Part shown: positions 27,930 through 39,147 of the stretch, one piece after another
Layout: every line of letters begins with the position of its first letter
Numbering within the stretch: position 1 is the stretch's first letter
Assembly (NCBI RefSeq): GCF_036632095.1
Contig: NZ_JAPYKW010000001.1
Span: 186,001-250,000 of the forward strand
Direction: 5' to 3'
DNA: 64,000 nucleotides
From: Chlamydia sp. 04-14
Lineage (GTDB): Bacteria; Chlamydiota; Chlamydiia; Chlamydiales; Chlamydiaceae
Notes under the pieces: generated by a model
The model's input: the letters and a program-made list of their open reading frames with translations, nothing else
The model's database searches: none
Told to the model about the DNA's origin: nothing
Made by a program: the position numbers and the translations under genes

Positions 27930-29303
27930 TCAATGCCTTCCTTTGGAACGATCTTTTTTCAAAAAACTATCGTACCGACGCATAAGCAAAAAGGCATCCA
28001 CTTGTTTCATCGTATCTAAAACCACACCAACTACGATCAACATTGCTGTGCCGCCTAAAAAATAACTCACATTAGCATCTACATTAAGAATACGTCCTAA
28101 AATAGATGGTAAAATAGCAATAACAGCTAAGAAGACCGCTCCTAATAAAGTAACGCGGTTCATGGTGTATTCTAAATATGTTTGTGTAGGCTTCCCTTGT
28201 CGAATTCCAGGAATAAAAGCGTTATTCTTTTTCATTTCAGAAGCAATTTGTTCCGGATGAAACTGGGTTGCTGTCCAAAAATACGTAAAAAATATTATAA
28301 GCAGAACGTAACATGAAGAATATACCCAACTACCTGGGGATAGCATCATAGCAATTCGCTTAAGCCATGAAGAATCCGAAGACATGAATTGCCCTATAGT
28401 CGCAGGGAACATTAGCAAGGACGAAGCGAAAATAACAGGGATAACGCCCGCATAGTTAACCTTCAGCGGCAAATAGGATCCCCCTCCGGGGATTTCTCTC
28501 CTACCAATTACTCTACGTGCATATTGCACAGGAATTTTTCTCACACCTTCAATAATCAATATTGTTGTTATGAGAACGAATACAAAAATAAAACATAACA
28601 AAAGTAGCGAGAACAAACCTAGTTGAGAAGGATCTTGAGAACCAAGATTCAACTTACTTACTATTGACCCCAAAACAGAAGGGAAGGAAGCTAAAATCCC
28701 AAGACTGATAATTAAGCTAACGCCATTACCAATACCTTTATCAGAAATCTGTTCACCTATCCACATGAGCAGTAATGTTCCTGTCGTCATAACAATAACT
28801 GTTGTCATATAGAATATCCAGGGGGCTCCAAATAGCTTGGATGACAACAAGGTTGGAAGAACAATGCCTGGAATAGACATATTCATTTTTAAAGCAAACT
28901 TAGCAAAAAGCAGTGATTGAATAACTGCTAAGCCAACTGTAAATAGACGAGTTAATCTGCCAATCTTTCTTTTGCCTTGATCAGGACTTTCTCGCATTTC
29001 CCTCTGTATTGAGGGCATAAATACTAAAAGAAGTTGGACTATGATAGATGCGGAGATGTATGGAACCACACCTAACGCAATAACTGTCATTTGTGCAAAA
29101 GCTCCCCCAGAAAAAATATCAGCCAACTGAAATAAATTCTGACTAGAACCTAACAACTGTTTAAAATAAGCTACGGCGCGTTCTCCGTTAATTCCTGGGA
29201 CAGGGATGAACACACCAACTCGGCAGGCCGCAAGTAAAGCAAAGGTAAAAAATAACTTTTGTCTTAACTCAGCAATGGAAAATATCTGTCGTAAAGTTGT
29301 CAT
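27930..29303 (-). CDS. secY: protein translocase subunit SecY
   Basis: 457 residues with about ten membrane helices. Characteristic segments include [14 protein letters not shown], the first-helix plug region [41 protein letters not shown] and [31 protein letters not shown]. It forms the Sec channel in the inner membrane with SecE and SecG. It is placed after rplO as in the spc operon. Confidence 0.97.
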   Translation of the reverse strand: MTTLRQIFSIAELRQKLFFTFALLAACRVGVFIPVPGINGERAVAYFKQLLGSSQNLFQLADIFSGGAFAQMTVIALGVVPYISASIIVQLLLVFMPSIQREMRESPDQGKRKIGRLTRLFTVGLAVIQSLLFAKFALKMNMSIPGIVLPTLLSSKLFGAPWIFYMTTVIVMTTGTLLLMWIGEQISDKGIGNGVSLIISLGILASFPSVLGSIVSKLNLGSQDPSQLGLFSLLLLCFIFVFVLITTILIIEGVRKIPVQYARRVIGRREIPGGGSYLPLKVNYAGVIPVIFASSLLMFPATIGQFMSSDSSWLKRIAMMLSPGSWVYSSCYVLLIIFFTYFWTATQFHPEQIASEMKKNNAFIPGIRQGKPTQTYLEYTMNRVTLLGAVFLAVIAILPSILGRILNVDANVSYFLGGTAMLIVVGVVLDTMKQVDAFLLMRRYDSFLKKDRSKGRH

Positions 29304-29327
29304 AATCGGGCCTGAAAAATTTTATCT

Positions 29328-29762
29328 TTAAGCAACACCAATAAGGTTTCGTACTCCTTGAGACAATACTACATTAGCGTCCTTCCAGATAAACGTTTTC
29401 TCTAATTCGCCTTTAACAATCACTTTCACTCTAATCGCGTGCTTATCTATAGCTCTTTTTTGCTTTAAAGCATCTAAAGTAATTTCTTCTCCTTCGTTGA
29501 ATAAAACATTCAAACGCTGAGTAGTAATTTCTTCTACACACTTATCAAAACGTTTATGAGAAAATCCTCTTGTAGGAACTCTTCTGTAAAGAGGAACTCC
29601 GCCTCCCTCATAACCAAATCGACGTTTATAACCAGAACGGCTTCCATCTCCCTTATGGCCTCGGCAACTTGTTTTACCATGACCTGAGCCAGGACCGCGT
29701 CCTAATAATTTTGTTCTTCTCTTTCTTGGTGAAGGATCTTGTAATGATTCTAATTTAATCAT
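29328..29762 (-). CDS. rplO: 50S ribosomal protein L15
   Basis: 144 residues. The glycine- and arginine-rich extension [21 protein letters not shown] is typical of L15, which reaches into the large subunit core. The start overlaps the rpsE stop by eight bases. rpmD (L30), which normally lies between rpsE and rplO, is missing. Confidence 0.97.
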   Translation of the reverse strand: MIKLESLQDPSPRKRRTKLLGRGPGSGHGKTSCRGHKGDGSRSGYKRRFGYEGGGVPLYRRVPTRGFSHKRFDKCVEEITTQRLNVLFNEGEEITLDALKQKRAIDKHAIRVKVIVKGELEKTFIWKDANVVLSQGVRNLIGVA

Positions 29763-30252
29763 GTGTCACTCTTCTCCTTTGTAAAACGTCTTTCCTGCTA
29801 GAAAGACTCAAGAGAGCTTTAAAAGCAGCTTTTACTTGGTTCATAGGGTTATTTGAGCCTAAACTTTTGGCAACAATATTCTTGACTCCAGCCATTTCCA
29901 AAATCAAACGAATACGTGAACCTGCCACAATTCCAGTTCCTTGTTTAGCAGGCTTCAAAAGCAATTGAGCTCCGTCCTGATCAACTAGAACTTCGTGAGG
30001 AATAGAATCACCTTCCAAAGATTCAATAGTGATTAAATTCTTTCTCGCAGCTTCTCCACCTTTGCGAATAGCATCTGTTAGTTCATTTGCTTTGGCAAAA
30101 CCGTAGCCCAAGCGTCCCTTACCGTCACCCACCAAAATAAGTGCGGAAAAACTAAATTTACGACCGCCCTTGACTACTTTTGAACAACGATTGACAACAA
30201 GAACTTTCTCCTCTAGCTGATCTTCTTTGTGAGAATTCTTTGATAACGTCAT
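29755..30252 (-). CDS. rpsE: 30S ribosomal protein S5
   Basis: 165 residues. [20 protein letters not shown] and [17 protein letters not shown] are the S5 signature, and the ribosomal C-terminal domain [18 protein letters not shown] follows. S5 takes part in decoding fidelity and mRNA helicase activity at the entry channel. Confidence 0.97.
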   Translation of the reverse strand: MTLSKNSHKEDQLEEKVLVVNRCSKVVKGGRKFSFSALILVGDGKGRLGYGFAKANELTDAIRKGGEAARKNLITIESLEGDSIPHEVLVDQDGAQLLLKPAKQGTGIVAGSRIRLILEMAGVKNIVAKSLGSNNPMNQVKAAFKALLSLSSRKDVLQRRRVTHD

Positions 30253-30266
30253 CTCTTAAACCTTTA

Positions 30267-30638
30267 TTAAAACTGTAATCCGCCTTCTCTAGCACCATCA
30301 GCCACCATGGCAATAACTCCATGATATTTGAAAGGACCACGATCGAACACAACTCGATCTACCTGAAGACTTTTCCCTATCTCGGCAATTTTGGTTCCTA
30401 ACGTTTTAGCAACGTCTTGATTCTTTTTAATTAATCCGGAAGCCTTACTTGATTTCGCCATAGTCGAGACAGAAGCCAAAGTTTTGCCAATAGAATCATC
30501 AATTAATTGTACATAGATATGCTTGTTAGTCTTCACAACAGACAAACGAGGCTTTAAAGAAGAGCCCCTTAAGACTTTACGCACTCTTAAAGCCCTACGA
30601 ACTTTCTTTTCAGACTTCTTGAATAACGAATTTTCCAT
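30267..30638 (-). CDS. rplR: 50S ribosomal protein L18
   Basis: 123 residues. RLSVVKTNKHIYVQLIDD and VVFDRGPFKYHGVIAMVADGAREGGL are typical L18 segments. L18 binds 5S rRNA with L5 and L25 in the central protuberance. It lies between rplF and rpsE as in the spc operon. Confidence 0.97.
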   Translation of the reverse strand: MENSLFKKSEKKVRRALRVRKVLRGSSLKPRLSVVKTNKHIYVQLIDDSIGKTLASVSTMAKSSKASGLIKKNQDVAKTLGTKIAEIGKSLQVDRVVFDRGPFKYHGVIAMVADGAREGGLQF

Positions 30639-30660
30639 AATCTAACTCTGCCTTACTAAA

Positions 30661-31212
30661 CTATTTTTTACCTGTTTTTGCCGCTTTCCCAGCCTTACGA
30701 CGAACATACTCGTTTTCATAGCGGATACCTTTACCTTTATAAGGTTCAGGACGACGTTTAGCACGGATACTAGCGGCAAATTCTCCAACTAGCTGCTTAT
30801 TTATTCCCTTCACTGAAATCAAGGTGTTCTTCTCAACAGTAACTTGAAGCTCCGCAGGAATAGGCATTTTCGTAGGATGAGATACTCCGATAGACAAATC
30901 TAATATAGATCCTTGAACGACAGCTCTAAAGCCGACTCCAATCATTTCTAATCGCTTCTCGAATCCTGAACTGACTCCCTGAACCATATTAGAAATTAAA
31001 GCCCAAAACAAACCTTGCATACGACTTGGTCTATCAACGACACCAGGAGCTGCGTGAACAAAAACTTCCTTATCTTTGATATCGACAACCACTTCTGGCG
31101 CTAATACTTGTTTTAAAGAGCCCTTAGGACCTTTTACTAAGATTTCATTATTTTGAATGGAGACCTCTACTCCTTGAGGGAGCACAATAGGGTCTCGAGC
31201 TTTACGAGACAT
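30661..31212 (-). CDS. rplF: 50S ribosomal protein L6
   Basis: 183 residues. Two repeated RNA-binding domains are present, and the C-terminal signature [20 protein letters not shown] is intact. L6 lies near the sarcin-ricin loop and factor-binding site. Confidence 0.97.
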   Translation of the reverse strand: MSRKARDPIVLPQGVEVSIQNNEILVKGPKGSLKQVLAPEVVVDIKDKEVFVHAAPGVVDRPSRMQGLFWALISNMVQGVSSGFEKRLEMIGVGFRAVVQGSILDLSIGVSHPTKMPIPAELQVTVEKNTLISVKGINKQLVGEFAASIRAKRRPEPYKGKGIRYENEYVRRKAGKAAKTGKK

Positions 31213-31243
31213 TCCTTACCGTCCTATAAATTCTTTTATCCTG

Positions 31244-31645
31244 TTACCAAACTAAACAGAGTAGTTCGCCACCAATATTTTTAGCTCTAGCTGTCGATCC
31301 ATCTAACACCCCTTGAGATGTGGAAAGAACAGAAATACCCATATTTCCGAAAACATAAGGGATCTTTGCAGCAGGAACATAAACCCTTCTAGAAGGTTTA
31401 GAAACTCGCTTTAATTGGCGTATCACAGGCTTGCGATCATTACTATATTGTAAAAAGATACGCATTGTGCGTTTGCGATTTTCTTCTTTCACTAGATAAT
31501 GAGCTAAAAACCCATGCTGTTTCAGAATTCTTACAATCGATTCACGCATCTTGCTGTGCTCTAAATCCACATATAAATGCTCTGCCTTCAAAGCATTTCG
31601 GATTCGTGTTAATAAATCGGCTATAGTATCACTTGTCATGCCCAT
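31244..31645 (-). CDS. rpsH: 30S ribosomal protein S8
   Basis: 133 residues. [17 protein letters not shown] is the standard N-terminal RNA-binding domain; the C-terminus [17 protein letters not shown] then [15 protein letters not shown] is diagnostic. S8 binds the central domain of 16S rRNA and in E. coli represses its own operon. rpsN (S14), usually between rplE and rpsH, is absent. Two ATG codons are possible at 31645 and 31639. Confidence 0.97.
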   Translation of the reverse strand: MGMTSDTIADLLTRIRNALKAEHLYVDLEHSKMRESIVRILKQHGFLAHYLVKEENRKRTMRIFLQYSNDRKPVIRQLKRVSKPSRRVYVPAAKIPYVFGNMGISVLSTSQGVLDGSTARAKNIGGELLCLVW

Positions 31646-31663
31646 ACTGATCTTATATCTCCC

Positions 31664-32206
31664 CTATTGAGCCTTCTTAAAACGCAAACCCATCAACTCT
31701 AAAAGAGTAGTGCATTCAACATCTGTTTGTGCTGTAGTTACCCAAGTAATATTCATTCCTTGAGTTCTCTTAACGCGATCTAAATCTACTTCAGGGAAAA
31801 TCTGTTGATCATCTAGTCCCAATGAATAACATCCGCGTCCATCTCCTTTATTCGAGAAACCACGAAAGTCACGAATTCTAGGAGAGACTATATTGCAAAA
31901 ACGATCCATAAAATCGTACATACGCTGACCTCTCAAAGTGACTTTGGCACCAATGCCCTGTCCCTCACGAAGTTTGAAACCAGCGATAGAGTTTCTAGCC
32001 TTTGTAACCAAAGGTTTTTGTCCGGAAATCATAGAAAGTTCTTCTAAATGAGCCTGGAAAAGATTTTTATCTTTAGCTGCTTCAGCAAGACCCATGCTTA
32101 TAACAATTTTTTTAAGAACAGGAATTTGCATGGTATTTCCATACGCAAACTTTTCTTGGAGGGACTTTCGGATCTCTTCAGTATATAGTTTTTTTAACCT
32201 GCTCAT
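31664..32206 (-). CDS. rplE: 50S ribosomal protein L5
   Basis: 180 residues. [17 protein letters not shown] and [20 protein letters not shown] are the L5 signature. L5 binds 5S rRNA and contacts P-site tRNA. It lies directly after rplX with one base between. Confidence 0.97.
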   Translation of the reverse strand: MSRLKKLYTEEIRKSLQEKFAYGNTMQIPVLKKIVISMGLAEAAKDKNLFQAHLEELSMISGQKPLVTKARNSIAGFKLREGQGIGAKVTLRGQRMYDFMDRFCNIVSPRIRDFRGFSNKGDGRGCYSLGLDDQQIFPEVDLDRVKRTQGMNITWVTTAQTDVECTTLLELMGLRFKKAQ

Positions 32207-32207
32207 A

Positions 32208-32549
32208 TTAACCTTTTCTCTCTTTCACAGAACGATATAGTTTGGAAGTGCCATCAGGAGATCTATTCCATAACTCTCGTCCGTTTTTAGTAACTTTGAC
32301 AGAAAGTTTTGCTGGGGCACCATCTATACTTAAACGTACGTTAGAAACATGTATCGGAGCTTCAATACTAATCCTTTTCCCTTTAGGATTTTCTTGACTG
32401 CGTTTGATATTTTTCGTACGAACGTTGATTCCTTCAACGACCACTTTATTTTTTTCTCTAAGACAAGATAAAACTTTACCCTGCTTTCCCTTGTCGTTCC
32501 CGGCCAGCACATAAACCGTGTCGCCAACACAAACACTATGTCTTTTCAT
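32208..32549 (-). CDS. rplX: 50S ribosomal protein L24
   Basis: 113 residues. The KOW motif appears as [21 protein letters not shown] near the N-terminus. L24 is an early assembly protein of the large subunit at the exit of the tunnel. Its position between rplN and rplE is standard. Confidence 0.96.
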   Translation of the reverse strand: MKRHSVCVGDTVYVLAGNDKGKQGKVLSCLREKNKVVVEGINVRTKNIKRSQENPKGKRISIEAPIHVSNVRLSIDGAPAKLSVKVTKNGRELWNRSPDGTSKLYRSVKERKG

Positions 32550-32563
32550 ATCTTTTCTTATCC

Positions 32564-32932
32564 TTAAATCACCTCAGGAGCCAAAGAACTAATTTTCACA
32601 AAACCGCGGTCTCGAATCTCTCGAGCTATCGGACCAAAAATTCGTGTTCCTTTGGGATTTCCTTTTTCATCGATAATTACACAGCTATTAGTATCGAATC
32701 TCAAAGAAGAACCATCTTTTCTAAGAATATCGCGACGCGTTCTAACAATCACAGCTTTAACCACATCGCCCTTTTTGATAGAGCTATCGGGTTCAACATC
32801 TCTAACGGAACATACAATGATATCACCCACTGTAGCATAACGTCTGCGAGATCCGCCTAAAACTTTAAAACACTTTACTTTTTTAGCCCCGGTATTATCG
32901 GCAACTTTTAATTGACTTTCTTGCTGAATCAT
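32564..32932 (-). CDS. rplN: 50S ribosomal protein L14
   Basis: 122 residues. [19 protein letters not shown] and [20 protein letters not shown] are typical; [16 protein letters not shown] sequence ends the protein. L14 is at the subunit interface and is the docking site of the silencing factor RsfS in other bacteria. Confidence 0.97.
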   Translation of the reverse strand: MIQQESQLKVADNTGAKKVKCFKVLGGSRRRYATVGDIIVCSVRDVEPDSSIKKGDVVKAVIVRTRRDILRKDGSSLRFDTNSCVIIDEKGNPKGTRIFGPIAREIRDRGFVKISSLAPEVI

Positions 32933-32966
32933 AACTGCATCTATCCAATGTTGCTAATCTACCAAA

Positions 32967-33218
32967 TTAACTTATACGCTCAACAACACGCCATCTTTTC
33001 AACTTAGACATGGGTCGCGTTTCTTGAATTTTAACTTTATCGCCTTCAGAAACATCTAAACCATTATGCGCATAGTACTTTTTAGAGTCTCTAACAACTT
33101 TAGCGTACTGAGGATGGGAGAATATTCTTTCTACTCGAACAACTACGGTTTTATCCATTTTTGACGAGACAACAACACCAACTTTGGTTTTTCTAAGGCC
33201 TCTTGCTTCACTAGCCAT
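32967..33218 (-). CDS. rpsQ: 30S ribosomal protein S17
   Basis: 83 residues with the S17 OB-fold: [20 protein letters not shown] and [17 protein letters not shown]. It is an early-binding protein of the 30S body. The start overlaps the rpmC stop by eight bases. Confidence 0.97.
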   Translation of the reverse strand: MASEARGLRKTKVGVVVSSKMDKTVVVRVERIFSHPQYAKVVRDSKKYYAHNGLDVSEGDKVKIQETRPMSKLKRWRVVERIS

Positions 33219-33429
33219 CGATTTTTCCCTCTTTTTCTTGTATGACCGTCCTAGATCGAGCTATGTTTTTCTTATACGTAGAGAACAGGTGCGCCTTAAC
33301 TACTTTATTCTGTAAAGCGGCCTCGGCTCTTAAAGAAAAAAGAGCTTTCTTATTTTCATGGATAAATGTTTCTAGCTCAGCCCGATTTTTCTCTCTAAGC
33401 TCAGCTAATAATTTTTTCTTTGCTGCCAT
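33211..33429 (-). CDS. rpmC: 50S ribosomal protein L29
   Basis: 72 residues, a two-helix hairpin protein: [20 protein letters not shown] and the antiparallel helix ending in [15 protein letters not shown]29 lies at the tunnel exit beside L23 and helps form the trigger factor and SRP docking surface. Confidence 0.95.
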   Translation of the reverse strand: MAAKKKLLAELREKNRAELETFIHENKKALFSLRAEAALQNKVVKAHLFSTYKKNIARSRTVIQEKEGKIDG

Positions 33430-33433
33430 ATAC

Positions 33434-33850
33434 TTATACCCTTTCGACCCGCTTCACAAAACGTGTTTTTATACCTAATTTTGCTGCAGCTCTTCTTAAA
33501 GCATCCTGAGCATCTTCTCTGGAAACGTTAGCGACTTCAAAAAGAATTCTACCCGGACGGACAACTGCTACCCAATGATCTGGAGCACCTTTACCTTTAC
33601 CCATACGAGTTTCTGCAGGCTTCTTAGTCACGCTTTTATCTGGGAAAATACGAATCCAAACTTTCCCCTTACGTTTTAAATATCTATTGATAGCAACCCT
33701 GCAAGCTTCTATTTGTCGGCTAGTTACCCAACCTCTTTCTAAGGTCTGCATTCCAAACTCGCCAAAGTCAACAAAAGTAGCCCCCTTGCTTAGGCCTGCA
33801 AATTGACCTTTTTGCTGTTTGCGAAATTTTGTTCGTTTAGGCATCAACAT
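33434..33850 (-). CDS. rplP: 50S ribosomal protein L16
   Basis: 138 residues. [17 protein letters not shown] and the [19 protein letters not shown] loop are diagnostic. L16 is needed for peptidyl transferase centre assembly. Start could be ATG at 33850 or 33844; the former matches my memory of chlamydial L16 (MLMPKRTKF). Confidence 0.97.
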   Translation of the reverse strand: MLMPKRTKFRKQQKGQFAGLSKGATFVDFGEFGMQTLERGWVTSRQIEACRVAINRYLKRKGKVWIRIFPDKSVTKKPAETRMGKGKGAPDHWVAVVRPGRILFEVANVSREDAQDALRRAAAKLGIKTRFVKRVERV

Positions 33851-33876
33851 AATAATTCACACACACTTGTTTACAG

Positions 33877-34548
33877 CTATTGTGCAGCTGGAGCCGCAGC
33901 GCCAGCAGTAGCGTTAGCCGTAGAGGTTTTTTCCCCAAGATTAATCCAGACTTTTACGCCGATAATTCCATAAGTAGTCTCTGCGGATGCTGTGGCGTAA
34001 TCAATATCAGCTCTCAATGTATGCAGAGGAACACGACCATTTTTATACCATTCAGAACGGGCAATCTCAGCACCTGCTAATCTTCCAGATACCTGTATTT
34101 TAACACCAATAGCTCCAGCATCCATAACAGATTGCATAGCTTTTTTCATGGCACGTCTAAAAGAAACACGGCGTTCAATTTGTCTAGCAATATTGTCTGC
34201 GACTAATTTTGCATTCAATTCAGGGCGTTTAATTTCTGCTATTTCTACCCAAACTTCTTTACCGGTAAGCTTTCTTAGTTCTTCTTTTAAAAGATCTACT
34301 TCTGCTCCTTTCTTCCCGATAACTAATCCAGGGCGAGCTGTTTGAATTGTAACTTCAATCTTACCGCTCATACGTCTTACAACAAAGCCCGCAGCCCCTT
34401 GACAAGAAGGTTTTTTTCTTAAAAATTCTCGAATTCTAACATCTTCGATAAGAAATTTACCAAATTCTTGTTTGTTTCCATACCATAGAGAGCGCCATTT
34501 TTTAGTGACACCTGTACGAAAACCGATTGGACATCCTTTCTGACCCAT
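33877..34548 (-). CDS. rpsC: 30S ribosomal protein S3
   Basis: 223 residues. The type 2 KH domain with [20 protein letters not shown] and the C-terminal S3 domain [18 protein letters not shown] are intact. The final 15 residues are an alanine-rich tail. S3 forms part of the mRNA entry tunnel. Confidence 0.97.
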   Translation of the reverse strand: MGQKGCPIGFRTGVTKKWRSLWYGNKQEFGKFLIEDVRIREFLRKKPSCQGAAGFVVRRMSGKIEVTIQTARPGLVIGKKGAEVDLLKEELRKLTGKEVWVEIAEIKRPELNAKLVADNIARQIERRVSFRRAMKKAMQSVMDAGAIGVKIQVSGRLAGAEIARSEWYKNGRVPLHTLRADIDYATASAETTYGIIGVKVWINLGEKTSTANATAGAAAPAAQ

Positions 34549-34556
34549 AACTTCTC

Positions 34557-34892
34557 CTACCGCTCCTTCTCACCAACAATAACAGTTAAGTGACTAGTGC
34601 GTTTTAAAATTGGGGATCGTCCTCCCCGACTTTTAGATTTAGCTCGTTTATGCACAGGACCAGCGTCTACTCTGACTTCGATAACGCTTAATTGTTCACG
34701 CTTCACATTCTCATTAAGCTCAGCATTAGCTACAGCACTGTCCAAAACTTTCTTCAGACATCTTCCAGCTTTTAGCTGAGAAAAACTCAACTGTTGCTGA
34801 GCTTCTTTAACACTTAAATTTCTCATAAGCCCGGCAGCTAGTCGAGCCTTGCGAGGCTGAACCCGTATATAGCGGGCGGTCGCTTTAAACAT
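34557..34892 (-). CDS. rplV: 50S ribosomal protein L22
   Basis: 111 residues. [19 protein letters not shown] begins the protein and the beta-hairpin that lines the exit tunnel contains [18 protein letters not shown]. It matters for macrolide response because the hairpin tip is in the tunnel. Confidence 0.97.
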   Translation of the reverse strand: MFKATARYIRVQPRKARLAAGLMRNLSVKEAQQQLSFSQLKAGRCLKKVLDSAVANAELNENVKREQLSVIEVRVDAGPVHKRAKSKSRGGRSPILKRTSHLTVIVGEKER

Positions 34893-34910
34893 GACATGTC
34901 TCCTTTAGAC

Positions 34911-35177
34911 TTACCCTTTCTTCACGGGATGACTTTTAAATATTCTTGTTGGAGAAAATTCACCCAACTTATGTCCTACCATAGTTTCTGAAACAAAAAC
35001 TGTTAGAAACTTTTTTCCGTTATGAACTTCAAATGTGTGGCCAATCATTTCAGGGGTAATCATAGAACGACGAGACCAAGTTTTAATTGGAGATTTCTTC
35101 TCCAGCGAGTTCATAGCACGTACTTTTTTTATCAGATGGTGATCAACAAAAGGACCCTTTCTTAACGATCTACTCAT
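34911..35177 (-). CDS. rpsS: 30S ribosomal protein S19
   Basis: 88 residues. [38 protein letters not shown] and [16 protein letters not shown] are the S19 family motifs. S19 binds 16S rRNA in the head together with S13. Confidence 0.97.
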   Translation of the reverse strand: MSRSLRKGPFVDHHLIKKVRAMNSLEKKSPIKTWSRRSMITPEMIGHTFEVHNGKKFLTVFVSETMVGHKLGEFSPTRIFKSHPVKKG

Positions 35178-35182
35178 AATCC

Positions 35183-36037
35183 CTATTTCCTACGATCTTT
35201 AACTATCCACTTATTGCTTTTACGCTTGTCACGAGTTTTTAATCCTTTCGTGACTTTACCCCAAGGAGTGCGAGGGATATAACCATTATGACGGCCTTCA
35301 CCACCTCCATGAGGGTGATCGACAGGGTTCATCGCAGTACCACGAACGGTCGGGCGAACGCCTTTCCATCGTTTTCTTCCTGCTTTACCATCAACACATA
35401 AATTGTGATCGGAATTAGAAACTTCGCCGATAGTAGCTCTACAACCTTCATTTAACATGCGGAATTCGCCTGAAGGCATTTTTAATGTAACGTACCCTGG
35501 AGTTTTAGCAATAACCTGAGCGGCTAAACCTGCCGATCTCACTAATTTGCCTCCAGAATGGGGTCTCATCTCAATATTATGAACGGTTGACCCTAAAGGC
35601 ATGCTTTTTAATGTCATGCAACAGCCAACTTTGAAAGGGCTGCCTTCTCCAGAGATAACTTCATCTCCTCTTTTTATGCCTTTTGGAGCAAGTATATAAC
35701 GTTTTTCTCCATCAGCATAACTCAATAAAGCAATGTAGGCAGAACGGTTTGGATCATACTCAACAGAAACCACCTTAGCTTCGATACCGTCTTTGTTACG
35801 CTTAAAGTCGACAACTCGGTATAGACGTTTAGCCCCTCCACCACGGTGACGGCAGGAAATGTGACCTAAATTATCACGACCACCTGAACTTTTTTTGAAA
35901 AATGACAGCTTTTTATTTGGCCGTACACTTTTCCTAGTTCTTTTTCCCGATAACTCTCCTTGCCTGGTTAGCTCATCAAAAGCCGGAAGAACCAACTGTC
36001 TAGTCCCTGGAGTTACTGGCTTAAACTTTTTAAACAT
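35183..36037 (-). CDS. rplB: 50S ribosomal protein L2
   Basis: 284 residues. L2 is the most conserved large-subunit protein, near the peptidyl transferase centre. [20 protein letters not shown] contains the conserved histidine (HPHGGGEG). The start [16 protein letters not shown] is typical. Confidence 0.98.
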   Translation of the reverse strand: MFKKFKPVTPGTRQLVLPAFDELTRQGELSGKRTRKSVRPNKKLSFFKKSSGGRDNLGHISCRHRGGGAKRLYRVVDFKRNKDGIEAKVVSVEYDPNRSAYIALLSYADGEKRYILAPKGIKRGDEVISGEGSPFKVGCCMTLKSMPLGSTVHNIEMRPHSGGKLVRSAGLAAQVIAKTPGYVTLKMPSGEFRMLNEGCRATIGEVSNSDHNLCVDGKAGRKRWKGVRPTVRGTAMNPVDHPHGGGEGRHNGYIPRTPWGKVTKGLKTRDKRKSNKWIVKDRRK

Positions 36038-36058
36038 GTTTTTCTTCCCTCTAATAGA

Positions 36059-36394
36059 TTACCCGATAGAATGGCCTTCATAGAAGGTCACAACTGCCTT
36101 CTTAAATCCTGCAGTCTTTCCTTTTCGTTTTCCACGAAACATTCGGGCTGGCTGAGGCTTCACACATATCGTGTTTACACTTTTAACTTTTACTTTTTTA
36201 TCTGCATAAATAGATTCCAAAGCTTGAGCAATTAAAGGCTTAGTGGCATCGCAAGATACAACAAATGTATATTTTGGATGCTTACAGAAACTACCTTTCT
36301 TTTTGCCCTCACCATTCCCAAGACTCAAACCTTCTAAAGTTTTAGCCTTCTCGGTTACATAATGCCGTTTGACTACATCATAAGGATCTTTCAT
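36059..36394 (-). CDS. rplW: 50S ribosomal protein L23
   Basis: 111 residues. [19 protein letters not shown] opens the protein; [20 protein letters not shown] and [15 protein letters not shown] are the L23 core. It is the main tunnel-exit docking protein for trigger factor and SRP. It carries a short insert rich in Gly and Lys near residues 28-36. Confidence 0.95.
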   Translation of the reverse strand: MKDPYDVVKRHYVTEKAKTLEGLSLGNGEGKKKGSFCKHPKYTFVVSCDATKPLIAQALESIYADKKVKVKSVNTICVKPQPARMFRGKRKGKTAGFKKAVVTFYEGHSIG

Positions 36395-36410
36395 GTCCTA
36401 ATTTTCCCTT

Positions 36411-37085
36411 TTAATCTTTCGTTCCAGAAATAAGATGCCCGGAAAGTCCTTTCAGAGCCTTTTCGGAAATCACTACATTGTGGGCAGAGGCTAGATCGTA
36501 TCCATTGATATTCATTGCATACGCAAAACCACGTACAGCTGATAAATTTCGCAAACTTAATCTTAAACCTTCATTGTTTTGAGCATGATCTAGATCATCA
36601 ATGAAAAGAATTCCACGACACTCCACATTACAAGATTTTAAAAATCTTAAAGCTTCTTTTGTCTTTGGAGAGGATAAACTACTTGTGAATACGCTATCAT
36701 CAGCCACAATCAATCGATTTGTCTGAATCTTTTGAGACAGCAACAAACGAATCGCCGCTCTTTTTTCTTTTCTATTAATACGAACATGTTGATCAAACTT
36801 AGGCTTGGGACCGAAAACAATGCCCCCTCCACGAAACTGAGGAGAAGCCAAACACCCTTGACGGGCATTTCCTGTGCCTTTCTGTCTAAAAGGCTTTTTA
36901 GTAGAATGACTAACTTCTGAACGATTTCTCGTGCATGCGGACCACTGTCTCTTGTTAGCTCGAATGGCCACAAGATAGTCTTTCACTAGTTGAAGTCCAT
37001 TTCCTTCTTGAGCAAAAAAGGCGTCTGGTAATTCAACCTCTCCCGTTTTACTCCCAGAAAAATCAAACTTTGATAATAAAACCAT
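36411..37085 (-). CDS. rplD: 50S ribosomal protein L4
   Basis: 224 residues. The central tunnel loop [20 protein letters not shown] and the C-terminal strand order are typical of L4. In E. coli L4 represses the S10 operon; whether this holds in Chlamydia is unknown. It lies between rplC and rplW as usual. Confidence 0.97.
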   Translation of the reverse strand: MVLLSKFDFSGSKTGEVELPDAFFAQEGNGLQLVKDYLVAIRANKRQWSACTRNRSEVSHSTKKPFRQKGTGNARQGCLASPQFRGGGIVFGPKPKFDQHVRINRKEKRAAIRLLLSQKIQTNRLIVADDSVFTSSLSSPKTKEALRFLKSCNVECRGILFIDDLDHAQNNEGLRLSLRNLSAVRGFAYAMNINGYDLASAHNVVISEKALKGLSGHLISGTKD

Positions 37086-37101
37086 TAGAACCTCTTCTGT
37101 A

Positions 37102-37767
37102 TTACCCTTTTGCTCTGGAAGAACGTCTCACGACAACAACAGAGCCTCTAGGACCAGGGATGGCTCCCTTTACTAGTAATACTTTTTTCTCTAAATCTAT
37201 TTTTACTACTTCTAAATTCTTAACGGTTACATTGACAGTACCCATATGACTAGGACGCTTACTTCCAGGGAAGCATCGTCCAGGAGTTGATCGCATTCCT
37301 ATAGAACCGGCATGACGATGAAATCCAGAACCGTGAGTTTTGGGACCTCCACGGAACCCAAATCTCTTCATAACCCCTTGAAATCCCTTACCCTTAGAAA
37401 CACCACTAATATCTACAGAAGAGATGTCTTCAAGAACTTCTAAACCAAATTCGCTTCCTAAAGAAACTTCATTGATAGCATCTTCAGAAAGACGAACCTC
37501 TCTTAACAAACCAAAAACACGAGAACCCGACTTCTTAAAATGGCCGAGTTTAGGTTTGTTCACACGTTTTTCTAATGTCTTTTCTGGGACATTGATTTCG
37601 TTCGTGCCCATCTGAACAGCATTGTAACCATCAGTTGAATCAACTTTTATTTGAGTAACAACATTGGAACCCACGCTAATTACTGAACACGCAACCAGAT
37701 TTCCATCTTTGTCAAAGACATGAATCATGCCTTCCTTTTTTCCCATTAAGCTAAGCTGAGATCGCAT
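37102..37767 (-). CDS. rplC: 50S ribosomal protein L3
   Basis: 221 residues from the ATG at 37767 ([20 protein letters not shown]). The longer frame to 37800 starts with GTG and adds 11 residues not seen in other chlamydial L3 proteins as I remember them. [20 protein letters not shown] is the L3 signature. It is the first gene of the cluster; rpsJ, the usual leader gene of the S10 operon, is not upstream. Confidence 0.95.
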   Translation of the reverse strand: MRSQLSLMGKKEGMIHVFDKDGNLVACSVISVGSNVVTQIKVDSTDGYNAVQMGTNEINVPEKTLEKRVNKPKLGHFKKSGSRVFGLLREVRLSEDAINEVSLGSEFGLEVLEDISSVDISGVSKGKGFQGVMKRFGFRGGPKTHGSGFHRHAGSIGMRSTPGRCFPGSKRPSHMGTVNVTVKNLEVVKIDLEKKVLLVKGAIPGPRGSVVVVRRSSRAKG

Positions 37768-37989
37768 ATAATTACCCATTAATACAATGATTGTCCGCAC
37801 TCAAGCGAGAGCAACCAGGCAAGTCGTTTTAGCATTTTTACTCGTAGAATTCCCTAAAAAGAAAAGGAGCCTTTTCCTTAAGAAAATAAAGGGACAGGTT
37901 ATCAGAGGGAGAAGATTTTTACAATAAGAAAAAGCGGGAACGCCTTAATGAGAGAAAGATAAAAAGTTCTTATAAATCTTAGTTCGCTA

Positions 37990-38030
37990 ATAAATAAAAA
38001 AATCGCTTCTAGGTTTTCTAGAAGCGATTT
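37990..38030 (-). terminator. strong intrinsic terminator after cap1
   Basis: A perfect 13-base stem: 38000-38012 pairs with 38018-38030 around GTTTT. Read on the minus strand it ends in a T run at 38002-37996. It lies 33 bases after the cap1 stop and insulates that gene from the ribosomal cluster. Confidence 0.92.
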
Positions 38031-38062
38031 GCAATATTGTCTTAAACTGACAAATCTTTTTC

Positions 38063-39037
38063 TTACGAATTGGACCAGACGTTGTAAAGACCAATACCAC
38101 TGGAAATTGTAACCGCTCCCGATGTCACAGCCAATCGAACTGGAGCAGCAAATGGGAAAGGAATTAATTTGAACATATCAGCGATTAATTCAAATGCTTT
38201 TTCTAAAATTCCAAGTATTGTCTTTTTAACAGCTGCAAAGTGTGATTCTCTTAACTGTTGAGATACCTGATTGTAAACTTCAGGATCCATCGTCTCTGTG
38301 GTTCTAGCGTTTAATAATCCGTCAGAAGCACGCTTATACGCACGGTTTTCATAGAGTAAAGATGCAGCTCCGCCGATAACGCCTGCAGCATGGTTTGCTG
38401 TCATTAGATACGTTACACTGTTGCCAAGTCCCGCCTTCGCCTCTGTAGAAAGGAAAGGTTTATGAGCAAGTTTGTTTGCCAAGAGTATCGGACGGCTGAC
38501 ACCAAATGTTGTGATATAAGTAGCCGCACCAATTGCAGAACAACCCTCTTTAATCGCGGCCAACGCGTGGTCACTTTTAGTGAGATAGATCTTGTTGTAA
38601 CCCAAGCCTCTCTCAGGATTGCCCAGATCATATTCAGCTTCTGGAGCAAAACATTTCTTAATATGATTAAAGCAATTTCTAGAAGAATTCACAAATCCGG
38701 GAATTGAACCATTGAACACGTTAGCTAAAGCTACTACAGATCTAGCTGTGCTTAAAGTCCCCGCCACGTTTTTAGCTACTTGAAGAGAAGCTCCTGTATG
38801 TCCAGAACTCTCTATAACACCGCAGCTAAACTCAGACACCGATTTAGAAAATTTAAATGCTTTATCTAGGTTTTTTGTACTACCAACAAAGCGCGCTAGA
38901 TGGTTATTTCCATTCGTGAAAAACTGCTTAATACAATTGCCAGCGTCGCCTCTCCTGGCCCCTTGCATTGCTGTTTGCATAAACACGTTTCTTCCGCCCA
39001 TAAGCAGGCTAGCTACACGTGGTGTTGCAGATGCCAT
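38063..39037 (-). CDS. Cap1-like (CT529 family) inclusion-associated protein
   Basis: 324 residues, Ala-, Gly- and Ser-rich with several moderately hydrophobic stretches (about 85-115, 165-195, 215-240, 290-320). Its place between rplC and fmt matches CT529 of C. trachomatis, known as Cap1, an inclusion-membrane protein and CD8 T-cell antigen. The ATG at 39037 has an excellent Shine-Dalgarno (GGGAGGTGGAT); the longest frame would begin with GTG two codons earlier. It has its own promoter and a strong terminator, so it is probably monocistronic and highly expressed. The homologue call rests on synteny and composition, not on an alignment. Confidence 0.82.
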   Translation of the reverse strand: MASATPRVASLLMGGRNVFMQTAMQGARRGDAGNCIKQFFTNGNNHLARFVGSTKNLDKAFKFSKSVSEFSCGVIESSGHTGASLQVAKNVAGTLSTARSVVALANVFNGSIPGFVNSSRNCFNHIKKCFAPEAEYDLGNPERGLGYNKIYLTKSDHALAAIKEGCSAIGAATYITTFGVSRPILLANKLAHKPFLSTEAKAGLGNSVTYLMTANHAAGVIGGAASLLYENRAYKRASDGLLNARTTETMDPEVYNQVSQQLRESHFAAVKKTILGILEKAFELIADMFKLIPFPFAAPVRLAVTSGAVTISSGIGLYNVWSNS

Positions 39038-39094
39038 ATCCACCTCCCTAAAATTAAAAGGTTTTTAGCAAAAATATAACCGTTTTAAGTCGCA

Positions 39095-39100
39095 ATTATA
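39095..39100 (-). promoter_or_regulatory. candidate -10 box of cap1
   Basis: A perfect TATAAT on the minus strand (39100-39095), about 58 bases before the cap1 start. The -35 box is not clear (AGTTTA or TAGTTT at 17-18 bases). Confidence 0.45.
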
Positions 39101-39147
39101 ACACATTAGCAACTTAATAAACTAAATTAACTTGACTAATATTGAAA

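Noticed and set aside
37860..37885. Inverted repeat GAAAAGG/CCTTTTC upstream of rplC
   Set aside because: The centre is only two bases and no T run follows, so a terminator is unlikely; too short to claim an operator.
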